DNA of 64,000 nt, taken from contig NZ_CAMVPU010000007.1 in assembly GCF_947169445.1 (NCBI RefSeq), positions 1 to 64,000 of the forward strand. The letters run 5' to 3'. Source of the DNA: an uncultured Butyrivibrio sp. Its GTDB lineage: Bacteria > Bacillota > Clostridia > Lachnospirales > Lachnospiraceae. How positions within the stretch are numbered: the first letter of the stretch is position 1; each line of letters begins with the position of its first letter. A program made the translations under genes and the position numbers. Shown one piece after another: positions 43,403 through 52,483 of the stretch. The notes below the pieces were generated by a model. The model ran no database searches, was not told the DNA's origin, and was given only the letters and a program-made list of their open reading frames with translations.

Positions 43403-44755
43403 TTAAACTCTTTTTAGCTTGGCGATAAAAAATCCGTCCGTTCCAAATTCACCCGGAATCAGCTGAATATAGCCATTTTTCCCTTTTTCCGAAAGTGCCT
43501 TTGGAAGCTTATTTGAAATGTCTTCCGTAACAAAAGGAAGCTCGTTGCAAATTCTCTTGACCATTTCTTCATTTTCACCCTTATTGACCGTACAAGTGGA
43601 ATAAATAAGACTTCCTCCCACCTTGACGTAATCCCAGGATGATTTGATGATTTCCCACTGGAGCCTTGACAGTTCCTCAAGGCCTGCTTTTTTTACATTA
43701 TGCTTAATGTCATTTTTACGTCCAAGGATTCCAAGTCCGGAACAAGGAAGATCCAGTAAAAGAATGTCCGCCTGCCCCTTTAATTCTTCATCATGAATCT
43801 TAGCATCATGAACCTTGATATCAACATTACTTAGCCCTAGTCTCTGTGCATTTTCTTCCAGAAGCTGACATTTTCTGTCTGACACATCCCTAGAAAAAAC
43901 CTTGCCATCAGGATAAACTCTCTCGGCAGCATGCATGCTCTTTCCGCCGGGAGCAGCACACACATCTACAACTGTCTGACGGTTCTGTGGGTCTGCCACC
44001 TCAACCACCAGCATGGAGCTAACATCCTGCACTATAAATTCGCCTTCCTTAAATCCGGGCAAATGCCTGATATTATCTGTTTTTTCAAGCTCAAGTGCAT
44101 AGGGAAGCAGTTCATTTTCACGAACTACAACTCCAGCTCCTGACAGCTTTTCCATCAGTTCCTTGGTAGTAACGCTTCCCGGAAGATTCCTGGTAACCCT
44201 GACCGTTGTAGGTCTTGGAGATAAAAAGAACTCAAGCATGCTCTCTGTCTTCTCAAAGCCATAATCCGAAAGCCACATCTTGCAGAGCCACTTTGGCATG
44301 GAATAAAACACAGACAGATACTCTATTCCGCCGTCCTTTTCTTTATCCGGGTAAGCTATTTTATCCTTGTTACGGGATATATTTCTAAGTACTCCATTTA
44401 CAAAGCCCTTAAGTCCTGTAAACTTGTGCCTTCCTGCAAGCTTCACAGCCTCGTTACAGGCGGCACTGTCGGGAACAGCATCCATAAACATTATCTGATA
44501 GGTGCTCATTCTCATAAGACTTCTGATAAATGGCTGCATCTTGCTTACCGGAGTCTTGGAAAAAGAATCAATAATGTAATCAATCTGAATGTTTCTCTCA
44601 AGACATCCGTCGACTACCCTCTTTATAAAGGATTTATCCCTGGTTTCAAGATAGTCATATTTTTCCAGAGCGTCCTTTAAAAGGGATGGCTTTCTGCTGC
44701 CATCCCTGTCATATTCTATAAGTATATTAAGTATTACTTCTCTTATATTAACCAT
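43403..44755 (-). CDS. rsmB: 16S rRNA cytosine-C5 methyltransferase RsmB
   Basis: RsmB methylates C967 of 16S rRNA. The 450-aa protein has an N-terminal NusB-like domain (residues 1-135) and a SAM-dependent methyltransferase domain with DVCAAPGGKSMHAAE, LLLDLPCSGLGILGRKND and YSTCTVNKGENEEMV. The two conserved cysteines for catalysis and release are present. It starts 72 nt downstream of fmt. Confidence 0.97.
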   Translation of the reverse strand: MVNIREVILNILIEYDRDGSRKPSLLKDALEKYDYLETRDKSFIKRVVDGCLERNIQIDYIIDSFSKTPVSKMQPFIRSLMRMSTYQIMFMDAVPDSAACNEAVKLAGRHKFTGLKGFVNGVLRNISRNKDKIAYPDKEKDGGIEYLSVFYSMPKWLCKMWLSDYGFEKTESMLEFFLSPRPTTVRVTRNLPGSVTTKELMEKLSGAGVVVRENELLPYALELEKTDNIRHLPGFKEGEFIVQDVSSMLVVEVADPQNRQTVVDVCAAPGGKSMHAAERVYPDGKVFSRDVSDRKCQLLEENAQRLGLSNVDIKVHDAKIHDEELKGQADILLLDLPCSGLGILGRKNDIKHNVKKAGLEELSRLQWEIIKSSWDYVKVGGSLIYSTCTVNKGENEEMVKRICNELPFVTEDISNKLPKALSEKGKNGYIQLIPGEFGTDGFFIAKLKRV

Positions 44756-44827
44756 AAATATTTCCTACAATGCTACTGTTTTATTGCAAAATTAGCTTTG
44801 CCAACAATTCTCGTAATAGCTTCTGCC

Positions 44828-45823
44828 TTATTCTCCAAGTTTTGTACCAACTTCAAGCTTATATCCAAGAAGGAAATCCTTTACTGCCATTCTCTTCTTG
44901 CCTTCAAGCTGAACCTCGGTAACCTGAAGGAATCCATCTCCTGTAAGCATCACAAAGGAATCCTTGAATACAGCCATTATTGTACCAAAACTGCCATTGT
45001 TTATAGCATTTGCTCTGACATCATCTTTCCCATCAGAAACTTCTTTTATCAGCTGATTGTATTCCGGCTTCCCAAGCACCTTAACATTCCATATTTTAAA
45101 GGTCTTTTTGTTAAAAGAAGTAAAGGCTGAAGGCCATGGATTTAAGCCTCTTACAAGATTTCTGATTGTCCCTGCATCCTTGGAAAAATCAATTCTGCCC
45201 ATATCCTTGCTGAGCTTGCCGCATTTTGTGGCTTTCTCCTCATCCTGTGGAACAGGAGTAAGTTCGCCCTTTTCAATCATCGGGAGTGCCTCAACAATAG
45301 TCTTAGCTCCAAGATCAGATAACTTGTCAAACAAACCTCCACCAGTCTCATCGTCAGCAATTGGCAAGGTTCTCTGTACCAGAATATCTCCTGTGTCCAT
45401 GCCTGCTGCCATCTGCATGATGGTAACACCAGTTTCCTCTTTTCCATCAAGTATTGCCTGCTGGATAGGCGCTGCTCCTCTGTACTCAGGAAGAAGCGAT
45501 GCGTGGATGTTAACACAGCCAAGCCTTGGAATATCAAGGATTTCCTGCGACAGGATCTGTCCAAAGGCAGCAACTACATAAATATCTGCATCGTACTTCT
45601 TAAGCTCAGCAACATTCTCCGGAAGCTTAATCCTAACCGGCTGAAAAACAGGAATATTGTGCTCCAGAGCGCATTCTTTAACCTCTGAAACCTGAAGCTC
45701 ACCGCTTCTACCCTTCGGCTTATCCGGCTGAGTCACTACCAAAAGTACTTCGTGTCCCACCTCTATGATTTTCTCAAGGGCAGCTCTGGCAAAATCGGGA
45801 GTGCCCATAAATACTATCTTCAT
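44828..45823 (-). CDS. fmt: Methionyl-tRNA formyltransferase
   Basis: Fmt formylates initiator Met-tRNA with 10-formyl-THF. The 331-aa protein has the standard GTPDFA N-terminus, NIHASLLPEYRGAAPIQQAI with the catalytic Asn-His and AGMDTGDIL with the Asp, and the small C-terminal beta barrel. This is the housekeeping gene. In many Firmicutes it follows def directly, but here a diguanylate cyclase on the other strand lies between them. Confidence 0.98.
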   Translation of the reverse strand: MKIVFMGTPDFARAALEKIIEVGHEVLLVVTQPDKPKGRSGELQVSEVKECALEHNIPVFQPVRIKLPENVAELKKYDADIYVVAAFGQILSQEILDIPRLGCVNIHASLLPEYRGAAPIQQAILDGKEETGVTIMQMAAGMDTGDILVQRTLPIADDETGGGLFDKLSDLGAKTIVEALPMIEKGELTPVPQDEEKATKCGKLSKDMGRIDFSKDAGTIRNLVRGLNPWPSAFTSFNKKTFKIWNVKVLGKPEYNQLIKEVSDGKDDVRANAINNGSFGTIMAVFKDSFVMLTGDGFLQVTEVQLEGKKRMAVKDFLLGYKLEVGTKLGE

Positions 45824-46125
45824 GCTGATTCTCTATCTCCTTAAAATGAACATAATGCATTTTTTCAAACACCAAACTGATAATGCACTACATATCAGTT
45901 TATCATTTTAGAGCTTCTTTGTACATAATTGCGCCTTGCGCCTGATTACAGAGGATAATTCACGTTACTGTTCACTCGCATGCAGCTCGCTCCAGTAACT
46001 GATTCCGTAGTGCAAAATTCTTTTGTGTTCAATAATTATTTATACCTGCTTAACATCAATTTTAGATTCATAGTCTATCATAGTATCTATAATATGGGAT
46101 TAGTATATTCAAAAGAGGTGCCCTA
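45824..46125. other. Divergent intergenic region between fmt and the diguanylate cyclase
   Basis: This 302-nt gap must hold the fmt and cyclase promoters. It contains a 9-bp perfect hairpin AAACTGATA/TATCAGTTT (45874-45882/45893-45901) and a second stem GTTACTG/CAGTAAC (45964-45970/45993-45999). A TATAAT is at 46088-46093 upstream of the cyclase. No open frame or known RNA motif is seen. Confidence 0.6.
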
Positions 46126-47751
46126 ATGCGTTCACTAAGGACAAAGCTTACCGTCACAATGCTATTTGTGATATTTGCAGTAATATTGGTCATCACACTG
46201 CTCAGCGCAATTTTCATACGTAATACTGCAAGCCGCAAGTCAGATCAGCTGCTTCTTATGCTGTGCGAAAATGGGCAGTATAGTTTGAATTATTATTTTG
46301 ACAGCGTTCAAAGCTCAGTTAACAATATCACCACCTTCGTCGAAGATGACATTAAGGGCCTTGGGGATGCAGAGTTTAAAGAGCATATGGAAAATGTCCG
46401 CGAGTATTTTGATTTTGTTATTTCCCATACAGATGGAGTTTTGACGTACTATTACCGCATTGATCCTTCCGTTTCATCAACAGAGAAGGGCTTTTGGTAT
46501 ACAAATCTTGATGGCACAGGCTTTGTTGAACATGAAGTTACTGATATCACGCTTTATGATGTAAATGACACATCGAAGCTGGTGTGGTTCACTGTTCCAA
46601 AGTTTGAAGGAAAGTCCATCTGGCTTCCTCCCTATGTAACAGACAACCTGGATGTAAAGGTAATTTCCTATGATGCGCCGATCTATTATAAGGGTGCGTT
46701 TATCGGCGTGATTGGAATTGAAATCGACTATTCTGCAATGGCCAAAGAAGTTGACAGTATTAAATTCTATGATAACGGCTATGCTTTCCTTAGTGATTCT
46801 GATGGGACACTTTTCTATCATCCATACATTGATGTAGCAAATCTTCCTGAGGGTATTACAAAACAAATGCCCTACAGCAACAAAGCCGAGAGTTCTTCTG
46901 CGCAGTACGTCTATGATGGTGTGCTTAAAGAAGCTGTCTGGCTGCCTCTTAGTAATGGCATGTACCTTAACATCACAGTCCCGATAAGCGAAACTCAGGG
47001 GGAATGGCGTGGACTTATTATTAACATTCTTATATCAGCTGTAATAGCAATGATTGCAGCAGGCGTCTTTTTGGTTCTTACTTTGGGATTAATAACAAAG
47101 CCACTTGAGCAGCTCACTGAAGCCGCAGAGCAAATAGACAAAGGGAACTTCGATGTTGACCTGCCATACAATATGGATGATGAAATTGGAAGGCTCACAA
47201 AGTCATTCAAAAAACTTTCAGGAAATATGAAAGCACATATCAACACCCTGAATGAGCAGGCATTTATTGATTCACTTACTCATGTAAGGAATAAAGGTGC
47301 CTTCTTACTGGCAATTGAGGAACTTCAGGAACAGATCAACAACGGATCTGTGGACCCGAATTTTGCCCTGGGAGAATTTGACTGTGACGGTCTAAAGCGT
47401 ATCAACGATGAATACGGACATGATAAAGGCGATATCTACTTGAAAAAAGCCTGCCGAACTATCAGTGACGTATTTAAAAGAAGTCCTATTTACAGAGTCG
47501 GCGGTGATGAATTCTTTATAATTCTAAAAAATGAAGATTTCAATAACAAGGATTTCCTTTTGGGACGTTTGGATATAGTTATTGATGAGATAAATGCATC
47601 AGCAAAAGAGCCTTGGGAACAGGTATGGCTGTCAAGAGGCTTTGCCATCTATGATCCCACCAATGATATTATTGTTCAGAAAATTATGCAACGCGCAGAT
47701 ATGCTGATGTATGAAAATAAGCGTGAGAGAAAAATGGGGCGCGAGGCCTAA
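46126..47751 (+). CDS. Membrane diguanylate cyclase with dCache sensor
   Basis: The 541-aa protein has a membrane helix at about 10-32, an extracytoplasmic double-Cache sensor (residues 40-295) and a second helix near 300-325. A HAMP domain (330-375) and a GGDEF domain with RVGGDEFF follow. The Mg/GTP residues (GEFDCDGLKRINDEYGHDKGD) are present, but the RxxD inhibition site is absent, so feedback control by c-di-GMP is not expected. dCache domains usually bind amino acids, amines or carboxylates. GAGG stands 6-7 nt before the ATG. The gene is the only plus-strand member in the priA-def-fmt-rsmB stretch and ends at a strong shared terminator. Confidence 0.94.
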   Translation: MRSLRTKLTVTMLFVIFAVILVITLLSAIFIRNTASRKSDQLLLMLCENGQYSLNYYFDSVQSSVNNITTFVEDDIKGLGDAEFKEHMENVREYFDFVISHTDGVLTYYYRIDPSVSSTEKGFWYTNLDGTGFVEHEVTDITLYDVNDTSKLVWFTVPKFEGKSIWLPPYVTDNLDVKVISYDAPIYYKGAFIGVIGIEIDYSAMAKEVDSIKFYDNGYAFLSDSDGTLFYHPYIDVANLPEGITKQMPYSNKAESSSAQYVYDGVLKEAVWLPLSNGMYLNITVPISETQGEWRGLIINILISAVIAMIAAGVFLVLTLGLITKPLEQLTEAAEQIDKGNFDVDLPYNMDDEIGRLTKSFKKLSGNMKAHINTLNEQAFIDSLTHVRNKGAFLLAIEELQEQINNGSVDPNFALGEFDCDGLKRINDEYGHDKGDIYLKKACRTISDVFKRSPIYRVGGDEFFIILKNEDFNNKDFLLGRLDIVIDEINASAKEPWEQVWLSRGFAIYDPTNDIIVQKIMQRADMLMYENKRERKMGREA

Positions 47752-47759
47752 TGGGAATT

Positions 47760-47808
47760 GTAAAAATGCGTTGTACGAACACTAGCGGTCCGTACAACGC
47801 ATTTTTAC
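47760..47808. terminator. Bidirectional terminator between the diguanylate cyclase and def
   Basis: GTAAAAATGCGTTGTACG (47760-47777) pairs perfectly over 18 bp with 47791-47808, with a 13-nt loop. The A and T runs are built into the stem, so RNA from either strand ends in a T-rich arm. It lies between two convergent genes. Confidence 0.9.
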
Positions 47809-47828
47809 ATTTACCGTTATGCCGCCCA

Positions 47829-48314
47829 TTAATCTTCCTGATCAGACATGAGCTCTTCATTATCCACAAGGTCGCCTTCAACCTTCTCAACATACATATG
47901 TCCATTCAAATGGTCATTTTCATGCAGGATAGCTCTGGCAAGAAGCTCTTCGCCCTCGATAACAAATTCATTGCCATCAAGGTCCATTGCCTTAGCCTTA
48001 ACATAGTTAGATCTTGTTACAACACCGGATTTTCCTGGGATAGAAAGGCATCCCTCATATCCTGTCTGCTCACCGCTGGTCTCAAGTATCTCAGGATTGA
48101 TAAACACTAATGGATCCTCACCGGTGCAGTCAATTACGAAAATTCTCTTAAGTATTCCAACCTGTGGTGCAGCAAGTCCAACGCCGTTAGCATCGTACAT
48201 TGTTTCAAACATGTCTTCCACAAGCTCTTTTATTCTGGGGGTGATTTCCTTAACTTCCTTGCAGTTCTTGGCAAGGACATCATCACCGTATTCTCTGATA
48301 GTTCTGATTGCCAT
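47829..48314 (-). CDS. def: Peptide deformylase
   Basis: Def removes the N-formyl group from nascent proteins. The protein of 161 aa contains all three motifs: GVGLAAPQVG, EGCLSIPG and HENDHLNG (metal-binding HExxH). GAGGAG lies 6 nt before the ATG at 48314. The ATG at 48335 is upstream of the SD and is not used. It follows priA and precedes the inserted cyclase gene. Confidence 0.97.
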   Translation of the reverse strand: MAIRTIREYGDDVLAKNCKEVKEITPRIKELVEDMFETMYDANGVGLAAPQVGILKRIFVIDCTGEDPLVFINPEILETSGEQTGYEGCLSIPGKSGVVTRSNYVKAKAMDLDGNEFVIEGEELLARAILHENDHLNGHMYVEKVEGDLVDNEELMSDQED

Positions 48315-48422
48315 TATATTCTCCTCATTGTGCATTTAAAGTGAACCTTTTACTTTTTAATAGTATAACATATGAAGCAAATCTGTGAAGTTTAAGTTAC
48401 TGTTCAGACAGGAGTGAACAGT

Positions 48423-50681
48423 TTAAAACCCATTGACGGGGTCAAAATCAAATTGTACCGAAATGCGTTTCATTTGACCGGCATCTTCTAAGCCTCTGAT
48501 TGTTTTTTCAAGCATATCTTTATAAGCCACAAGTCCCTCATAGTCATCCATTTTAACATAGACTGCCATGCGGTAAACATCATTAATTTTGCCAATAGAA
48601 GCTGATGCGGGACCTATGAATACTGCCCCTTCCTTCTTGCTTAGCTCCATCATAGCACGCAGTCTGTTGGCAAATTGCATGCCCTCATCCTCATCCGCGC
48701 TCAATATCTGCACCGACATCATATGGGATATCGGCGGGTAGCGAAGAAGATCACGATAAGCAATTTCTTCTTCATAAAATGCTTCATAGTCCTGGCGTGA
48801 AGCTGTCTGAATGCTGTAATGTTCAGGTTCATAAGTCTGAATCACCACATTCCCGGGCTTTAGCCCTCTTCCTGCTCTTCCTGCCGCCTGGGTAAGCAGC
48901 TGGAAGGTTCGCTCACTTGCCCTATAATCACTGGCATAGAGTGACATATCTGCTGCCAGAATTCCCACAAGAGTAACATCAGGGAAATCATGCCCCTTTA
49001 CTATCATCTGTGTTCCCACTAAAACATCTGCCTCTTTTGCAGCAAAAGCAGACAAAATCCTGTCATAGCTTCCCTTGGTCCTCGTTGTATCCGCATCCAT
49101 TCTAAGGACTTTAGCAGATGGCCAGAACTTTTTTACCTCATCTTCAATCTGCTGCGTTCCTGCTCTAAAGGATGAAACATATTTGGAAGAGCACTTCGGG
49201 CATATTTTTCTCATAGGCTCTTCATAGCCGCAGTAATGGCATACCAGCCTTCCGCCTCTGTGTTCTGATAAAGAGACATCACAATGTGGGCATTTAAAGA
49301 CATGTCCACAGGATCTGCAGGACACAAAACCGGCATAGCCTCTTCTATTGATAAACAGCATTGCCTGCTCGCCCTTAGAAAGCCTATCCTCCATTAATTC
49401 CTGCAATCTTCTGGAAAAAATAGATCGATTTCCGGTCCTAAGTTCCTCTCTAAGATCCGCTATATCTACGGAAGGAAGAGTTCCTCCCGTCAGCCTTCTC
49501 TTTAACTCAAATAAATGGTACTGGCCATTTTGTGCTCTGTAATATGATTCCAAAGAAGGTGTAGCCGAACCCAAAACAACACTTGCTCCATCCGGAACGA
49601 GCTTTGAAAGTTCTATCGCAGCTTCCCTGGCATGGTATTTGGGCATAGTCTCACTTTTATAGGTAGACTCATGCTCCTCATCAATTATAATGATTCCGGT
49701 ATTAGGAAACGGGGTAAAAAGAGCTGATCTTGGTCCGATAATAATGTCTATATCACCGGTTCTGGCTCTTTCCATCTGATCAAACTTCTCTCCCGCTGAA
49801 AGAGAAGAATTCATAACCGAAACTCTGTCCCCAAAGTGCCTGTAAAACCTCATCAGAGTCTGATAAGTAAGTGCTATTTCCGGAATAAGCACTATCGCCT
49901 GCTTGCCACGCTTTATTATCTCATCAATAAGCGCAATATATACTTCTGTCTTACCACTTCCGGTAATACCATGGATAAGATAAGTATCTCTTTTGCCTGC
50001 ATCATAGTCTTTTGTAAAAGAATCAACTATTTCCTGCTGTTCCTGACTTAAAACCTTAGCTCCATATCTCGAAGAATCTCCGGCAACCGGCTTTCTGAAG
50101 TACTCCTCTTCCTCAACCCTGATAATTCCCTTATCTGCAAGGGCCTTTATGGTAGCCGCAGTCACATGGAGCTTACCTGTAATAAGCTCATAGGGAATCC
50201 TATCATCAGGTGTAGCAAGAAGCTCTGCCATTATCCTCTCTCTGGCCTTCTGTTTCTTGCTGACGCATTCATGGTAATACTCTGTAGCCTCTCTTAAGTT
50301 CATCCGAAGAGAAACATACTTATGAACACGCCGCGCCTCCTTCTTTGTTGAAGGAAGCACAGTCTTAAGTGCAGCAATCATGGTGGAGCCGTAGTATTTT
50401 TTCATCCATGCTGCCAGCTTAATAGATATTTCCTCAGCACAAAGGTTATCCTTGGGAACAGATATTACTTCTTTTATCTTAGAAGGATCCCAGTTAGCCT
50501 CATCCGTCAGTTCCAGTACATACCCTTTTCTGACAGTATCTCCTCTTCCAAAGGGCACTTCCACGGGACTTCCTATATCTATCAGGCCTTTTAACCTCTC
50601 CGGAATCCTATACTGGAACAGTCGATCCACCTTCTCGTGGGATATATCTATTATTATGTTGGCATACTCGCATGTTGTCAT
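48423..50681 (-). CDS. priA: Primosomal helicase PriA
   Basis: PriA restarts stalled replication forks. The 752-aa protein has the N-terminal DNA-binding domains, a DEAD-like helicase core (GITGSGKTEVYIALI, IIDEEHESTYKS), two zinc sites with the pattern CRSCGHVFKCPHCD and CHYCG...CPKC, and a C-terminal domain. The length and motifs are standard. It lies 80 nt after murE, which ends beside a CCGTCCCC-type repeat. Confidence 0.97.
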   Translation of the reverse strand: MTTCEYANIIIDISHEKVDRLFQYRIPERLKGLIDIGSPVEVPFGRGDTVRKGYVLELTDEANWDPSKIKEVISVPKDNLCAEEISIKLAAWMKKYYGSTMIAALKTVLPSTKKEARRVHKYVSLRMNLREATEYYHECVSKKQKARERIMAELLATPDDRIPYELITGKLHVTAATIKALADKGIIRVEEEEYFRKPVAGDSSRYGAKVLSQEQQEIVDSFTKDYDAGKRDTYLIHGITGSGKTEVYIALIDEIIKRGKQAIVLIPEIALTYQTLMRFYRHFGDRVSVMNSSLSAGEKFDQMERARTGDIDIIIGPRSALFTPFPNTGIIIIDEEHESTYKSETMPKYHAREAAIELSKLVPDGASVVLGSATPSLESYYRAQNGQYHLFELKRRLTGGTLPSVDIADLREELRTGNRSIFSRRLQELMEDRLSKGEQAMLFINRRGYAGFVSCRSCGHVFKCPHCDVSLSEHRGGRLVCHYCGYEEPMRKICPKCSSKYVSSFRAGTQQIEDEVKKFWPSAKVLRMDADTTRTKGSYDRILSAFAAKEADVLVGTQMIVKGHDFPDVTLVGILAADMSLYASDYRASERTFQLLTQAAGRAGRGLKPGNVVIQTYEPEHYSIQTASRQDYEAFYEEEIAYRDLLRYPPISHMMSVQILSADEDEGMQFANRLRAMMELSKKEGAVFIGPASASIGKINDVYRMAVYVKMDDYEGLVAYKDMLEKTIRGLEDAGQMKRISVQFDFDPVNGF

Positions 50682-50730
50682 TTAAGCTCAACCCAATTCT
50701 TTCAATATCCATGTCATAAATGTTACATTT

Positions 50731-50760
50731 AATGCCAAAGAGAGCCGTCCCCAATGGCTG
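50731..50760. repeat. GCCATTGGGGACGG-type dispersed element, copy 2
   Basis: The minus strand reads GCCATTGGGGACGG followed by CTCTCTTTGGCATT. The first 14 nt match the element at 19938-19951. It lies 1-2 nt beyond the stop of murE, as the other copy lies directly beside the HdeD-like stop. Such CCGTCCCC elements are common between genes in Clostridia. Confidence 0.6.
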
Positions 50761-50761
50761 G

Positions 50762-52249
50762 TTATTTCATCTCTTCAAGAATCTCCTGGATAATAACACG
50801 CTCATCCATAGGATACTTGACGCCTTTTATTTCCTGGTAGTCTTCATGGCCCTTACCGGCAAGAACAATGATATCTCCCTGCTCGCCATGCTCTATCGCA
50901 TATCTGATGGCTTCTTTTCTGTCTGTAATCTTAATATACTTGCCATCAGTCTTCTTCATTCCTGTTTCAATATCATCCATGATTGCCTCAGGCTCCTCAA
51001 AACGAGGGTTGTCAGAAGTGATAATAGTGAAATCTGAATACTTACCGCTTACCTCACCCATCTCGAATCTGCGAAGCTTACTTCTGTTGCCGCCGCAGCC
51101 AAAGACACTGATAAGTCTGTTTGGATGATAATCACGAAGCGTTGTAAGAAGGCTCTTAAGCGCCATTGCATTATGCGCATAGTCAATCATAAGAGTGAAT
51201 TCATCGGAAACCTTTACCATCTCAATTCTGCCCTTAACCTTGGCCTCTTTTAACGCAGGTGCAATCTCCTCTGGTGTGCAGCCAAGTTCCTGAGCTACTG
51301 CTATAGCGCAAAGTGCGTTGTAAACACTAAATTTTCCCGGAGTTCTGATCTCGGCATGCATATTAATGAGACCTTCTGTATCAAAAAATACACCAAGCTC
51401 GCCCGGCTTACGGATATAAGCAAGATTGATAGCTCTAAGATCAAGCCCTTCGCCAAAGCCATAGGTATAAGCCTTGCAGGTATGTCCTTCAAGGATATCA
51501 TCTGTATGAATGTCATCGCCATTACAGATACCTATCTTACACTGCTTGAAAAGAAGTCCCTTACAGTGCATATAGTCTTCAAAATCCTTATGCTCATTAG
51601 GTCCGATATGGTCAGCTTCGATATTTGTGAAAATACCTATATCAAATGTGAAGCCCTGTGTTCTGTGAAGCATAAGTCCCTGAGATGAAACCTCCATAAC
51701 TACGCTGTCGCAGCCTGCCTCAACCATTCTGGCCATATATTCCTGAAGTGTAAATGACTCAGGAGTAGTATTCTCTGCATGTATATGCTCATCACCAATG
51801 ATAACCTCAATGGTACCGATAAGACCGACCTTATGTCCGGCATTTTCAAGCATGTTCCTGATAAGATAGGTTGTAGTTGTTTTTCCCTTTGTGCCTGTAA
51901 TACCAATTGTCTTAAGCTTGCTTGCAGGATGATCAAAATATGCTGCAGAAATAAAAGCCATAGCATATCTGGTATTCTCAACTCTGACAACTGCCATATC
52001 ACAGCCTTCCGGAAGCTCAACTTCCTTCTCAACTACTATTGCTGCTGCCTTTTTCGTTGCAGCATCCATAGCACAGGAATGGCCGTCAAAATTTGCACCA
52101 CTGATGCAGATAAATAAAGAGCCTTCTGATATCTTCCTGTTGTCATTAACAACCTCTGATACCTCAATAGTCTCAGGGTCAATCAAAACCTCGCTGTTAC
52201 CGGCAGTTACCTTTGCCTCAAATCCTTCTAATAATTTGGAAAGTTTCAT
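50762..52249 (-). CDS. murE: UDP-MurNAc-tripeptide synthetase (meso-DAP type)
   Basis: MurE adds the third residue of the peptidoglycan stem peptide in the cytoplasm. The 495-aa protein has GITGTKGKTTTTYLIRNML, the ATP-binding loop, EADHIGPNEHKDFEDY, and a C-terminal TSDNPRFEE. DNPR is the motif linked to meso-diaminopimelate specificity rather than lysine. GGAGG lies 7 nt before the ATG at 52249. The ATG at 52264 overlaps the SD and is not preferred. Genes of the other mur ligases are not nearby. Confidence 0.95.
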   Translation of the reverse strand: MKLSKLLEGFEAKVTAGNSEVLIDPETIEVSEVVNDNRKISEGSLFICISGANFDGHSCAMDAATKKAAAIVVEKEVELPEGCDMAVVRVENTRYAMAFISAAYFDHPASKLKTIGITGTKGKTTTTYLIRNMLENAGHKVGLIGTIEVIIGDEHIHAENTTPESFTLQEYMARMVEAGCDSVVMEVSSQGLMLHRTQGFTFDIGIFTNIEADHIGPNEHKDFEDYMHCKGLLFKQCKIGICNGDDIHTDDILEGHTCKAYTYGFGEGLDLRAINLAYIRKPGELGVFFDTEGLINMHAEIRTPGKFSVYNALCAIAVAQELGCTPEEIAPALKEAKVKGRIEMVKVSDEFTLMIDYAHNAMALKSLLTTLRDYHPNRLISVFGCGGNRSKLRRFEMGEVSGKYSDFTIITSDNPRFEEPEAIMDDIETGMKKTDGKYIKITDRKEAIRYAIEHGEQGDIIVLAGKGHEDYQEIKGVKYPMDERVIIQEILEEMK

Positions 52250-52385
52250 ATTTTTTCCTCCCATTTAATATAATATATGGTTAAAATTTAATTAATTTAA
52301 GTTAACAATTAACTAATTTCAATTAATTCTAATTTTTAGATTTTTTTCACATTTTATTCACATTTTTTTGATAATATAATAATCA

Positions 52386-52480
52386 AGAAGTGAGTGATTC
52401 GTTCACTCACTATCTCCCCCTCATAAGAAACCGCAGACACACGCTTCGCGTGTGTTTTTGTGGTTTATGGGGATTTTTTT
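52386..52480 (+). ncRNA. Candidate small regulatory RNA, antisense side of the murE-recJ gap
   Basis: A TATAAT at 52375-52380 would start a plus-strand transcript near 52387. The RNA would hold a perfect 8-bp hairpin GTGAGTGA/TCACTCAC (52390-52397/52403-52410). A short C-rich single-stranded stretch UAUCUCC follows. A large terminator-like hairpin (52417-52472) comes next, with inner stem ACACACGC/GCGTGTGT, followed by seven T (52474-52480). No protein frame fits. The -35 element is poor (TTTTAT-like), so the promoter is the weak part. It may instead be only a structure that ends antisense transcription near the recJ stop. Confidence 0.4.
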
Positions 52481-52483
52481 GTT

